A DNA stretch of 64,000 nt from Acidobacteriota bacterium (GTDB lineage Bacteria > Acidobacteriota > Blastocatellia > RBC074). The notes under the pieces are model-generated. The model ran no database searches. It saw only the letters and a list, made by a program, of their open reading frames with translations, and was not told where the DNA came from. This document shows positions 19,621 to 28,510 of the stretch, in pieces. Positions within the stretch are counted from its first letter, which is position 1. The number at the start of each line of letters is the position of its first letter. Position numbers and translations under genes: made by a program. The stretch lies in the NCBI GenBank assembly GCA_016710075.1, contig JADJLO010000038.1, forward strand, positions 310,001 to 374,000, given 5' to 3'.

Positions 19621-19728
19621 TCAGCAGCAACCGGCCTGGACTTTTTGCGACTCTTTTATCTTTGCCAGCATCGATTCAAAATCTTTTACCACTTTTGGAT
19701 TTGGCTGGATCTCCGCATTTGGCGTCAT
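19621..19728 (-). CDS. small peptide ending Gly-Cys-Cys, possible modified-peptide precursor
   Basis: 35 codons plus stop: begins MTPNAEIQPNPKVV and ends KESQKVQAGCC. An in-frame TAA lies two codons before the ATG, so the ORF cannot extend upstream except to an adjacent TTG. The middle (KVVKDFESMLAKIKE) would form an amphipathic helix, as in RiPP leader regions. The two terminal Cys are the only Cys residues. It is the gene nearest the methyltransferase start (14-bp gap, same strand). The ribosome site is weak. I do not recognise the peptide; its reality and any modification are inference. Confidence 0.5.
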   Translation of the reverse strand: MTPNAEIQPNPKVVKDFESMLAKIKESQKVQAGCC

Positions 19729-20149
19729 CAATTACTGTGCATCACTTTATGCTAGATCATGCATATGTATACATAAGCCACTCTGGCGAGCTGACTCCAA
19801 TTGTCCGAAAGCGGATGTACCAGTTCGCAAACAGCTCGGGCGGCAACAACTTCCATATCGCAATGTTTGTTTTCGCATACGCCCCATGTGAATGCAAATT
19901 CTTTTGCCAAAATCCGGATAACTATCAAGAGGCCTGATCAAACCAATATCGACAATTCTGTTTTTCTTGATTCGTTAATCCTCCACCCCAGGGGTGTGGA
20001 CAAAAACCGGACATTCCGGGTTTATATCTATCCCCCGGCGTGATCTTATTTTTTGCTTCCCGACCCAAGATGATGGTATAGTCCGTTTTCAAACCACCAG
20101 ATAAGGTATCTACGCCCCGATTTTTCCGACTTGAAAGTTTTATACCGCC
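19729..20149. other. gene-free stretch upstream of thiD
   Basis: 421 bp between divergent genes. It holds a candidate thiD promoter near its right end (20053-20082). I looked for a TPP riboswitch and found no CUGAGA-type element. Longer frames here have no protein character. Confidence 0.4.
20053..20082 (+). promoter_or_regulatory. candidate sigma-70 promoter for thiD
   Basis: TTGCTT at 20053-20058, an 18-bp spacer, and TATAGT at 20077-20082, about 65 bp before the thiD start. Confidence 0.5.
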
Positions 20150-20976
20150 GTGCTGACTCTGCTATCAATTGCCGGTTATGACCCTTCGGGAGGTGCAGGC
20201 ATACTGGCCGACATCAAGGCCTTTGCCGCGTTCGGCTGTTTCGGGACGGCGGCGATCACCTCGCTGACGTCTCAGAATACGATCGCGGTGTATGGAGCCT
20301 ACCATCAGAGTGCCGAGGTATTGAGGGCTCAGATAAGCCCGATCATCGAGGATTTCGAGATAGCCGCGATCAAAACCGGAATGCTGCCATCGCAGGAAAC
20401 CATAGAGGTCGCGGCAGAGACGATCGAGGCGAATCAGATACCCCATGTCGTAGTTGACCCGGTGATCAGGTCTACAAGCGGTTATGATCTGATAGATGAT
20501 AACGCCATGAGGTTTCTGATAGAGCGGCTATTACCTCTGGCCGATGTGCTCACCCCGAATATGGCCGAGGCGGAGAGGCTGACAGGACTCGAAGTCCGCG
20601 ATCTGGACGGGATGGAGCGGGCGGCACGCAGGATTCGCGAGATGTGCGATGCGAAATCCGTGTGGCGGCCGGACCGGCAATCAGCCGCCAGGAGGGCAGT
20701 TCTGGTCAAGGAGGCCATCTTGAGGATGAGGCCACGGACCTGCTCTACGACGGCAAAGAAATCGCCATATTCCGTTCAAAGAAAATAGCGACCCGGAACA
20801 CGCATGGCACTGGGTGCACGCTGTCGTCAGCGATAACTGCTTTATTGGCAAAGGGTTATGAGATACCCGAAACCATCCGGATCGCCAAACAGTATGTTGA
20901 ATCAGCGATCCGTTCAGCACCGGGCATCGGCCACGGAGCCGGTCCGCTGAACCATTTCGTCAAAGTTGAGGGATGA
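20150..20976 (+). pseudogene. thiD: hydroxymethylpyrimidine (phosphate) kinase, frameshifted
   Basis: Phosphorylates HMP and HMP-phosphate in thiamin synthesis. The GTG at 20150 opens VLTLLSIAGYDPSGGAGILADIKAF, the N-terminal signature of the family. Later come KTGMLPS, VVDPVI and the catalytic NTHGTGCTLSSAI, the last in another frame. The -1 shift is at 20710-20711: a third G restores VLVKGGHLEDEATDLLYDG. An extra stretch of roughly 12 residues (RPDRQSAARRA) lies just before VLVK and is unusual; it may hide a second compensated shift. nrdD follows 35 bp downstream. Confidence 0.85.
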
Positions 20977-21011
20977 GCCAGATTGATGAGTCAGATTGAC
21001 AGGTTAACGCA

Positions 21012-23087
21012 ATGAACAACTTTCAGGACAGATCTGAGCTGTTAGTTCGCCAGTCGGACGAAAACCTCGCTCGTTTTGATCCCCAGCGTATCCCGGATGC
21101 ATTGGTGCGCGAGACAGGCATTGCACCTGAAACTGCGCAGAAGATCGCGCTCGAGGTTCAGGAGCAGATCGAACGATCCGGAATTCGAGCGCTGACTGCG
21201 CCGCTGATTCGAGGCATGGTCGACTCGAAGCTGCTCGAATACGGGTTGATGAAGGAATACCGGGACCATTCACGCCTCGGCGTTCCGGTATACGATGTCG
21301 ACCGGATCATGCAATCGCTTTCGACCGACCATTCAGTGGTCAACGGCCCTGAGGGAACGAGCCTCGCCCTTGCCGAAGCCATCAAACGCGATTATGCGAT
21401 GGGCTATGTTTTCTCTGAAGCCGTCGCGAAAGCTCATTTTGAGGGAGATTTTCACATCGCCAATCTGGGCGAGGTCGACAGGCCGACGACCATGATCGGC
21501 TCGATCGACTTCATCAAGCGGCACGGCGTCAGGCTGCCCGGAGGCTTTGCAGGTTCGCGCCCGGCGCGCCGCCCTGAAGTTCTGGCCTCGCACCTTGTCA
21601 CCTACACGGCCGCACTGCAAGGATACTTCAGCGACGCGATCGCATGGGATTCGGTCAATTACGCATTTGCGCCGATGCTCATCGATCTCAACCAGCAGTC
21701 GATCAGACAGTTGGCTCAAGGATTGTTTTTTGAGCTTTCCGCGCCGACGATCACGCGCGGAGGCCAGCCCGTACGATGCGACCTGCATCTCGATTGGGAC
21801 GCGCCGGCATACCTTAAAACCTTGCCCGCGGTAGGTGTCGGCGGTGAGAAGCTCAGCACGACCTATGGAGCAATCAGCGAAGTCGCAAGGAACTTTCTCA
21901 AGACTCTGCTTGAAGTTTTTCTGGAAGGCGATGCCCAGGGATATTCATTCACCGGGCCCCGTCTTGTGCTGCATCTGACTCACCATTTTCTGGATGGTTC
22001 GGAAAACCGCAGAATGCTGGATCTTATCTGCCGGGTCGCAACCGAACGCGGCGGCGTCGTGCTGGTCTTCGACAGAGCCCACGAGAATCCGGAAATCAGC
22101 GTGGCTTCTTCGGAATTTTCGGCCAGATACGGAGTCAATGGCGACAAATTACAGCGAGACGGCCAGAGCTGGCAGTGGCGTGCAGCCAACTTCTCATCCG
22201 TAGCCTTGAACCTGCCGAGGATCGGATTTCTCGCCGGAGAAAACCAGGGTGCGGTCTTCGAACTGCTGACGGACCTGCTCGAGCTCGCCGCTCAGGCATC
22301 GCTCGAAAAGCGTGTTTTTCTCGAAAGACTGCTGGCGCGTGGAGAATCCGGTTCTTTATCGATGCTCGCCATGAGGCCGGATGGAGAACCTTTCCTGCCG
22401 CTCAGTTGGACTTCTCACGCAATCTGCCCGTTGGGGCTGGCGGAGCTGGTCAAATCCGTCATCGGCAGGTCGATCGATGAATCAGCCGAAGCCCATGCGT
22501 TTGCGACTCGTGTCGTCGATCACCTGAAATCTGAAGCCAATCGACTCTCATCGAAGCACAAAGTCCGTTTTCTGCTCGGTGAATCACGCGATATTACGGC
22601 GCCACACAGGATGGCTCGGCTCGATCTGGCCAGATTCGGATCGCGGCTGGTCGGTCAGGCCTTTCTCAGCGGTTCATCACCCGATGAAGCAGAGATTCTT
22701 TACACTAATTCGGTCAACCTCCCCGTCGACAGCAATGTCTCTCCGGAAGATAAAATCCGCATCGAAGGCGAAATCCAGAGAGATTTGATCTGGCAGGGAA
22801 CCACCGATTTATGGCTTGGAGTCGTTTACCCATCCACTGAAAACCTGGCAGCTTTGATCTCGAACGCTTTTTACCAGACCCGGACATCGGCAATTTCCTT
22901 CTCACCCGAATACACCATTTGCACAATCTGCCACAGGATGTCGCGGGGTTTGCACGACAAATGCCCCGCATGCGGATCGGACCGGGTCGATGGACTGGCC
23001 CAGGCCACCAGTCGCTACGGCAGAACTTCCACCTGGCCTCAATGGCTTACCGCTGAACTCAAACGTCGCAGACGATTCGATATTTGA
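21012..23087 (+). CDS. nrdD: anaerobic ribonucleoside-triphosphate reductase
   Basis: 691 residues, class III (glycyl radical) ribonucleotide reductase-like, making deoxynucleotides without oxygen. A short ATP-cone-like N-terminus (to about 90) precedes the ten-stranded barrel (FAPMLIDLNQQSIRQLAQGLFFELS; GGEKLSTTYG). The C-terminus has a four-Cys zinc site (CTICHRMSRGLHDKCPACG), then TSRYGRTSTWP, where the Gly of RYG is the likely radical site. No nrdG activase is in the window, so it must be elsewhere if this enzyme is active. It suggests the organism can grow in low or no oxygen. Confidence 0.85.
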   Translation: MNNFQDRSELLVRQSDENLARFDPQRIPDALVRETGIAPETAQKIALEVQEQIERSGIRALTAPLIRGMVDSKLLEYGLMKEYRDHSRLGVPVYDVDRIMQSLSTDHSVVNGPEGTSLALAEAIKRDYAMGYVFSEAVAKAHFEGDFHIANLGEVDRPTTMIGSIDFIKRHGVRLPGGFAGSRPARRPEVLASHLVTYTAALQGYFSDAIAWDSVNYAFAPMLIDLNQQSIRQLAQGLFFELSAPTITRGGQPVRCDLHLDWDAPAYLKTLPAVGVGGEKLSTTYGAISEVARNFLKTLLEVFLEGDAQGYSFTGPRLVLHLTHHFLDGSENRRMLDLICRVATERGGVVLVFDRAHENPEISVASSEFSARYGVNGDKLQRDGQSWQWRAANFSSVALNLPRIGFLAGENQGAVFELLTDLLELAAQASLEKRVFLERLLARGESGSLSMLAMRPDGEPFLPLSWTSHAICPLGLAELVKSVIGRSIDESAEAHAFATRVVDHLKSEANRLSSKHKVRFLLGESRDITAPHRMARLDLARFGSRLVGQAFLSGSSPDEAEILYTNSVNLPVDSNVSPEDKIRIEGEIQRDLIWQGTTDLWLGVVYPSTENLAALISNAFYQTRTSAISFSPEYTICTICHRMSRGLHDKCPACGSDRVDGLAQATSRYGRTSTWPQWLTAELKRRRRFDI

Positions 23088-23088
23088 A

Positions 23089-23275
23089 AGAGAGATTACG
23101 AAACAGCCGGAATAAACGAAAACAAACGAAAGATTTTCAAGGGGTTGATTGAGCGAGAGAAATCCGGTGAGCGCATGATCGAAGAAAATCGCCCTGTTCA
23201 CTTTTGAAAATTTTTCGTCTGTTTCGTTTATTCGGGATGTTTCGTAATCTCTCTTCCGTTTCGTAATCTGCCTTT
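23089..23275. repeat. GAAACAGAC-family inverted repeat, copy 3
   Basis: Left arm from 23089 (GAGAGATTACGAAACA, then GGAATAAACGAAA); right arm about 23214-23255 (TTTCGTTTATTC ... TGTTTCGTAATCTCTC). A stray extra half-unit, CCGTTTCGTAATCTG, follows at about 23257-23271. It occupies nearly all of the nrdD-carB gap. Confidence 0.8.
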
Positions 23276-23332
23276 CTGTGTTAATTTTCCTACTCAATTC
23301 TCAAATCCAAAGACTAAATTAAAAAAGAGGAA

Positions 23333-26300
23333 ATGCCCAAAAGAACTGATCTCCGCAAAATTCTGATCATCGGCTCGGGACCGATTGTTATCGGCCAGGC
23401 CTGTGAATTCGATTATTCAGGCACTCAGGCTTGCAAATCACTCAAGCAGGAAGGCTTCGAAGTGGTTCTGGTCAATTCGAATCCGGCCACGATCATGACG
23501 GATCCTGAGCTCGCCGACCGCACCTACGTGGAACCGCTGACGGTGGAATCGGTGACGGCGATCATAGAGCGAGAGCGCCCTGACGCCATATTGCCAACGG
23601 TTGGAGGCCAGACGGCGCTCAACCTGACGGTCAGACTCGCCGAATGCGGCGTGCTGGACAAGTACAACGTGGAGCTGATCGGGGCCAAGCTCAATGCAAT
23701 CAAAGTAGCGGAGGATCGGCTGCTCTTCAAAAGGGCGATGGATGAGATCGGTCTGGAGATGCCAAAAGCCAGATTCTGCCGGACGATGGAACAGGCGTTG
23801 GTGGCGGCGGAGGAGATCAATTTCCCGATCATCATTCGCCCCAGTTTCACACTGGGCGGCACGGGCGGAGGAATCTGTTACAACGGCGAAGAGTTCGAAG
23901 AGATCGCCGAACGCGGGCTGGCTGCAAGCCCGATCGACGAAATCCTGGTGGAAGAATCGATCATCGGCTGGAAGGAGTTCGAGTTGGAAGTGATGCGCGA
24001 TCTGGCCGACAACGTCGTGATCATCTGCTCGATCGAAAATTTCGATGCGATGGGGGTGCACACGGGGGATTCGATCACTGTCGCGCCGGCTCAGACCCTG
24101 ACCGACCGTGAATACCAGATGATGCGCGACGCCGCGGTCAGGATCATTCGCAAGGTTGGAGTCGAAACCGGCGGATCCAATATCCAGTTCGCGGTCAATC
24201 CGGTCAACGGCGAGCTGAGGGTGAGCGAGATGAATCCGCGCGTCTCGCGCTCCTCCGCGCTCGCTTCAAAAGCCACGGGATTCCCGATCGCCAAGATCGC
24301 CGCGAAACTCGCGGTCGGATACACCCTCGACGAAATTACCAACGACATCACCAGGAAGACTCCGGCATCGTTCGAACCGACGATAGACTACGTCGTCGTC
24401 AAGATCCCGAAATGGGCTTTCGAGAAGTTCCCCGGCGCCGAGGATGTGCTTGGCACGCAGATGAAATCGGTCGGCGAGGCGATGTCTATTGGCCGAACCT
24501 TCAAGGAGGCTTTTCTCAAAGGGGTTCGCTCACTTGAACGCAGAGGCTCGGTCTACGTCGGCACTGTCGATGATGAGATGCTGCGACGAAAACTGATCAT
24601 CCCGAACGCCGAACGAATCCATTACCTGCATGCCGCGTTTGAACGCTCATGGACCGTAGAGGAGATTAATGAGCTGACCGGGATTGACCCCTGGTTTCTG
24701 ACTCAACTCCGGCAGATTGTCGATATGCAGGAGGACCTCAAACTGGATACCCTGCAATCAATGCCGGGGGGCAAGCTGCTCAACGCCAAGCGGATGGGGT
24801 TTTCAGACGCCAGAATCGCGGACCTTATGAAATGCCACGAGGATGAAGTTCGCTCAAAACGGGCGGCTGAAAAGATCAGGCCGGTCTACAAACGAGTCGA
24901 CACCTGCGGAGCGGAGTTCGAATCGTTCACTCCCTACCTCTATTCGACCTACGAGTCAGAGTGCGAGGCCGAGCCGAGCGACAAAAAGAAGATCATGATC
25001 CTGGGATCGGGGCCGAACCGTATCGGCCAGGGCATAGAGTTCGATTACTGCTGCTGCCACGCGGCCTTCGCTCTCAAGGAGGACGGGTTTGAGACGATCA
25101 TGGTCAACTGCAACCCCGAGACCGTCTCGACCGACTACGACACAGCAGACCGCCTCTATTTCGAACCGCTGACTTTCGAAGATGTCATGCACATCGTCGA
25201 TCTTGAGAAGCCCGAGGGAGTGATCGTTCAATTCGGTGGCCAGACGCCGCTCAACCTCGCAATGAGGCTGCACGCCGCCGGTGTTCCGATAATCGGGACC
25301 AGCCCCGAATCGATCGACCTCGCCGAAGACCGCAAACGTTTCGGGAAGCTGATTGCCGACTTGAATATTCCACAGCCGGTCAACGGAACCGCAGTAACCA
25401 TCGAGGAGGCAAGACGCGTCGCGGCCTCGATCGGGTATCCGGTGCTTGTCAGGCCCAGCTATGTGCTCGGCGGCCGCGCGATGATGATCGTTTACGACGA
25501 TTCCAGCCTTGAAAACTACATGAAAAATGCGGTCGAGGCATCGCCGGAAAAACCGGTTCTGATCGACCGCTTTCTCGAAGACGCTTTTGAGGTCGACGTC
25601 GATGCGCTCGCGGACGGCGAACAAACCGTCATTGCCGGCATTCAGGAACACATCGAAGAGGCGGGGATTCACTCTGGCGATTCTTCGTGCGTGCTTCCGC
25701 CCTACATGGTCAAACCCGAGCACCTCGACACGATGCGCAAATACACAAGGCAACTCGCCAGTGCGCTCGACGTTCGCGGCCTGATGAACATCCAGTTCGC
25801 GATCAAGGACGACATAGTCTTTGTGCTCGAGGTCAATCCGCGCGCTTCGCGAACCGTCCCATTCGTCTCGAAAGCCACCGGCGTTCCGCTGGCGAAGATC
25901 GCGGCACGGGTTATGACCGGCCGCCCATTGAGCGAATTCAACCTTCCCGAAGAACTTTCAGTAACCAGCTTCTTCATCAAGGAGCCCGTATTCCCCTTCA
26001 ACAAGTTTCCGGGGGTCGATCCCATCCTCGGACCGGAGATGCGGTCGACAGGCGAAGTCATGGGAATGGCAGACAGCTTCGGCATGGCTTTCGCGAAGGC
26101 TCAGATGGGGGCCAACGCCAGCCTTCCGGTCAGCGGAACGGCTTTCATCAGCGTCAACGACAACGACAAGAAGAACGCGGTTCGCATTGCCAAAAGACTG
26201 CAGGAACTCGGATTCAGGATCATCGCCACGCGGGGAACCGCCGGCATGCTCTCTGATGCCGGAGTCTTTACCGAGCGCGTCTACAAGGTCAATGAGGGAC

Positions 26301-26530
26301 GTCCAAACGTCGTCGACCTGATCAAGAGCAACGAGATCGATCTGATCGTCAATACGCCGCTCGGCCGCGCTTCATTTTATGATGAACGCGCCATCCGTCG
26401 CGCCGCCATGCAATACAACGTCGTCACCTTTACCACGCTCACCGGCGCCAATGCCGCCGTCAGCGCCATCGCCGCAATGAAGCAGGAAAACAGTTTCAAC
26501 GTCATCAGCCTGCAGGAACATCACGGATGA
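23333..26530 (+). CDS. carB: carbamoyl-phosphate synthase large subunit
   Basis: 1,065 residues, full length for the family. It makes carbamoyl phosphate for pyrimidine and arginine synthesis, using ammonia from CarA. Two homologous ATP-grasp halves are visible, with GSGPIVIGQACEFDYSGTQA in the first and GSGPNRIGQGIEFDYCCCH in the second. The C-terminal MGS-like allosteric domain has TRGTAGML and VVDLIKSNEIDLIVNTP. The ATG follows GAGGAA. carA is not in the window. Confidence 0.97.
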   Translation: MPKRTDLRKILIIGSGPIVIGQACEFDYSGTQACKSLKQEGFEVVLVNSNPATIMTDPELADRTYVEPLTVESVTAIIERERPDAILPTVGGQTALNLTVRLAECGVLDKYNVELIGAKLNAIKVAEDRLLFKRAMDEIGLEMPKARFCRTMEQALVAAEEINFPIIIRPSFTLGGTGGGICYNGEEFEEIAERGLAASPIDEILVEESIIGWKEFELEVMRDLADNVVIICSIENFDAMGVHTGDSITVAPAQTLTDREYQMMRDAAVRIIRKVGVETGGSNIQFAVNPVNGELRVSEMNPRVSRSSALASKATGFPIAKIAAKLAVGYTLDEITNDITRKTPASFEPTIDYVVVKIPKWAFEKFPGAEDVLGTQMKSVGEAMSIGRTFKEAFLKGVRSLERRGSVYVGTVDDEMLRRKLIIPNAERIHYLHAAFERSWTVEEINELTGIDPWFLTQLRQIVDMQEDLKLDTLQSMPGGKLLNAKRMGFSDARIADLMKCHEDEVRSKRAAEKIRPVYKRVDTCGAEFESFTPYLYSTYESECEAEPSDKKKIMILGSGPNRIGQGIEFDYCCCHAAFALKEDGFETIMVNCNPETVSTDYDTADRLYFEPLTFEDVMHIVDLEKPEGVIVQFGGQTPLNLAMRLHAAGVPIIGTSPESIDLAEDRKRFGKLIADLNIPQPVNGTAVTIEEARRVAASIGYPVLVRPSYVLGGRAMMIVYDDSSLENYMKNAVEASPEKPVLIDRFLEDAFEVDVDALADGEQTVIAGIQEHIEEAGIHSGDSSCVLPPYMVKPEHLDTMRKYTRQLASALDVRGLMNIQFAIKDDIVFVLEVNPRASRTVPFVSKATGVPLAKIAARVMTGRPLSEFNLPEELSVTSFFIKEPVFPFNKFPGVDPILGPEMRSTGEVMGMADSFGMAFAKAQMGANASLPVSGTAFISVNDNDKKNAVRIAKRLQELGFRIIATRGTAGMLSDAGVFTERVYKVNEGRPNVVDLIKSNEIDLIVNTPLGRASFYDERAIRRAAMQYNVVTFTTLTGANAAVSAIAAMKQENSFNVISLQEHHG

Positions 26531-26538
26531 TTGAGGAG

Positions 26539-26565
26539 TTCAAAGTTTGAACCTTGGACTTTGAA
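26539..26565. repeat. AAAGTYY-family short inverted repeat
   Basis: TTCAAAGT (26539-26546) and ACTTTGAA (26558-26565) between carB and the CoA-binding protein gene; a minimal member of the AAAGTYY family seen at larger size at 36.4 and 59.3 kb. Confidence 0.6.
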
Positions 26566-26574
26566 TTTTTAGCC

Positions 26575-26973
26575 ATGAACTCACGGGAAACCATCAACAG
26601 AATACTCGATGAATGCCGGACGATAGCGGTCGTCGGGCTTTCATCCAATCCTGATCGTCCGAGCTATGGCGTGGCCCGTTATATGCAGCAGCGCGGCTAC
26701 CGGATCATTCCCGTCAATCCAAACGAAGCTGAAGTATTGGGTGAAAAGGCCTATCCTGCTCTCACCGCAATTGAAGATAAGGTCGATCTGGTCGACATCT
26801 TCCGCCGTTCGGATGAGGCTGGTGCGCACGTCGATGACGCGATCAGGATAGGAGCCATGGCCGTCTGGCTCCAGGAAGAAGTTATCGACGAGGCGGCAGC
26901 GGAGCGCGCCGAAAAGGCCGGGCTTCTCGTAGTCATGGATCGCTGCATACTCAAAGAGCACTTGCGGCGATAA
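26575..26973 (+). CDS. CoA-binding domain protein (YccU-like)
   Basis: 132 residues from the ATG at 26575 (MNSRETINRILDEC); an upstream in-frame start at 26554 would lie inside the repeat. It has the Rossmann CoA-binding fold of the YccU/DUF succinyl-CoA-ligase-like family: IAVVGLSSNPDRPSYGVARYMQQRGY, then VDLVDIFRRSDE and MAVWLQEEV. Family members bind CoA or acyl-CoA; the role is unknown. It ends in a strong terminator. Confidence 0.9.
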   Translation: MNSRETINRILDECRTIAVVGLSSNPDRPSYGVARYMQQRGYRIIPVNPNEAEVLGEKAYPALTAIEDKVDLVDIFRRSDEAGAHVDDAIRIGAMAVWLQEEVIDEAAAERAEKAGLLVVMDRCILKEHLRR

Positions 26974-26990
26974 TTCAAACCATCATGAAT

Positions 26991-27045
26991 AAAAAGAGCG
27001 AGTGGGCGAAAAACGATCTGTTTTTTTCGCCCACTCGCTCTTTTT
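26991..27045. terminator. bidirectional intrinsic terminator
   Basis: Perfect 23-bp arms (26991-27013 and 27023-27045): an A-run, then GAGCGAGTGGGCG, a 9-nt loop, the complement, then a T-run. A- and T-runs at both ends let it work for both convergent genes. Confidence 0.92.
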
Positions 27046-27067
27046 GAACTTGCGAAGTCTCAGGTTT

Positions 27068-27931
27068 TTAAGATCTGCCGACCGAGACGTAATTGAGAGG
27101 ATTGACAGGCCGATCGTGGAGTCTCACTTCATAGTGGCAATGGGGTGCGGTTGAGCGCCCGGTGCTGCCAACGGCGCCGATCTTCTTGCCGCGGGCCACG
27201 TGATCTCCGACCTTTACATCGATGCCCGACATATGGGCATATCGGGTCGTGAGACCGTAGCCGTGATCGACGACGACCACGTTGCCGTACCCACCGTGTG
27301 GGCCTGCAAAGATGACAATGCCATCGGCCGTCGATTCAATGGCCGTCCCGTGGTTTGTGGCGATATCGAGACCGGCGTGGACCTCACTGCCGCCGCCGCC
27401 AAACGGGTTGCCGCGCATTCCGAAACCATCCGTGATATAACCGCGAACCGGCCATCCATTCGGAGTCGACGAGAGCCTGATCTGGTTCTTGTCGAAGACG
27501 TCCTTCATCTGCCTCAACTCTGACTCGAGCGCGGCTGTCGCCCGCTCGATATCGGAGACAGTTGTCTCTCCTTCCGGCCCACCCTGCCCGATCCGGCTGA
27601 CTTCATCCGGACGACTGACACCAGAGTTCACCGCCAGTTTACGCTGTGTCGTATCCAGAGCGGCAAGACGGGTCTGGAGCAGATCATATTTGCTCTCAGC
27701 CTCCTGATTCCTCTCTTTCAACTGGCGATTTTCATCCTGAATCAGATTCAACCTGGCCACTAATACTGCATGCTGTGCGAGTCTGTATGCGCCATAAGAA
27801 ACGGTCAGTAGTCCAACAATCGCAAAACCTAAGATTGCGTAGATTACATTGTGCGGGACATTTAACTTTCTTAACTGCGACTTGGCCGTCGGCGCAAAAA
27901 CAAACGTATAAAACCGTTTATCTTCGATCAT
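27068..27931 (-). CDS. M23-family peptidoglycan peptidase, membrane anchored
   Basis: 287 residues. A short cytoplasmic N-terminus, one membrane helix (about 28-50, VIYAILGFAIVGLLTVSYGAY), a periplasmic coiled coil (about 58-150), then a LytM/M23 zinc domain. Metal and catalytic residues are present: HxxxD in VHAGLDIA and HxH in APHCHYEVRL. It resembles the DipM/NlpD/MepM group of cell-wall hydrolases or activators that cut peptide crosslinks. It converges on the CoA-binding gene. Confidence 0.92.
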   Translation of the reverse strand: MIEDKRFYTFVFAPTAKSQLRKLNVPHNVIYAILGFAIVGLLTVSYGAYRLAQHAVLVARLNLIQDENRQLKERNQEAESKYDLLQTRLAALDTTQRKLAVNSGVSRPDEVSRIGQGGPEGETTVSDIERATAALESELRQMKDVFDKNQIRLSSTPNGWPVRGYITDGFGMRGNPFGGGGSEVHAGLDIATNHGTAIESTADGIVIFAGPHGGYGNVVVVDHGYGLTTRYAHMSGIDVKVGDHVARGKKIGAVGSTGRSTAPHCHYEVRLHDRPVNPLNYVSVGRS

Positions 27932-28510
27932 CTTTTAAGACTCCTTTACCCATCTTTTCCGGCATACCGAAGCAACGAGTATGGGGAGAGCCACACTGTA
28001 CTCAGGGCACTCATTGTCAGCGGGCGTATTTAATAAATAATAACGGATCCAACCACTCGCTTGTCGACCGGGAATTGATGTATCCAAGGGGTCCGGTGAC
28101 AAGACCAAAACGATGCGAGAGGCTAGCACAGAAACGCCGCCGATTTCAACAAAAGTAGTCGGCGGCATGCAGGCCAAAAAGTTAACCTTAACCATTTCAA
28201 TACTTATTCCATTGTTAAAATCAATAAAATCTCCCCCGCGTACGAAATTTCGGATTTCAATTTTCAAAATTTTGAATTTTGGGAATAAGATACCCGCTGA
28301 CCGCGATGGCATGACCCCCAACCGACCGGATTTTGGGTCGCTCAAACAGGCTCAAAAGAAAAGATCCTTTTTCAACCTGCGGGTAAGGCAACTTTTCAGG
28401 AGGCAGGTCATTTGTTAGACTGCTAGCATTGAATTGAAAAACATGTTTTGAAACCCGGCCTGCTACAGTGAAGTTGAGAGCGGACACTGGGGCTGATGTA
28501 AGAGGTACCA
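27932..28510. other. gene-free stretch
   Basis: 579 bp between divergent genes. Frames here are short and lack protein character. It must hold the promoters of the M23 and VWFA genes, but I see no strong consensus promoter, repeat or RNA structure. Confidence 0.4.

Noticed and set aside
19747..20043. Overlapping 60-90 codon frames on both strands upstream of thiD
   Set aside because: No conserved motif, poor codon character and mutual overlap; treated as non-coding.
20041..20149. Possible TPP riboswitch before thiD
   Set aside because: No CUGAGA or matching second thi-box element; only a promoter is supported.
23438..24061. Long minus-strand frames inside carB
   Set aside because: Antisense shadows of a full-length, strongly conserved gene.
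27935..28418. Frames of 100-136 codons in the gap before the VWFA gene
   Set aside because: They lack ribosome sites and motifs, and overlap the promoter regions of both flanking genes.
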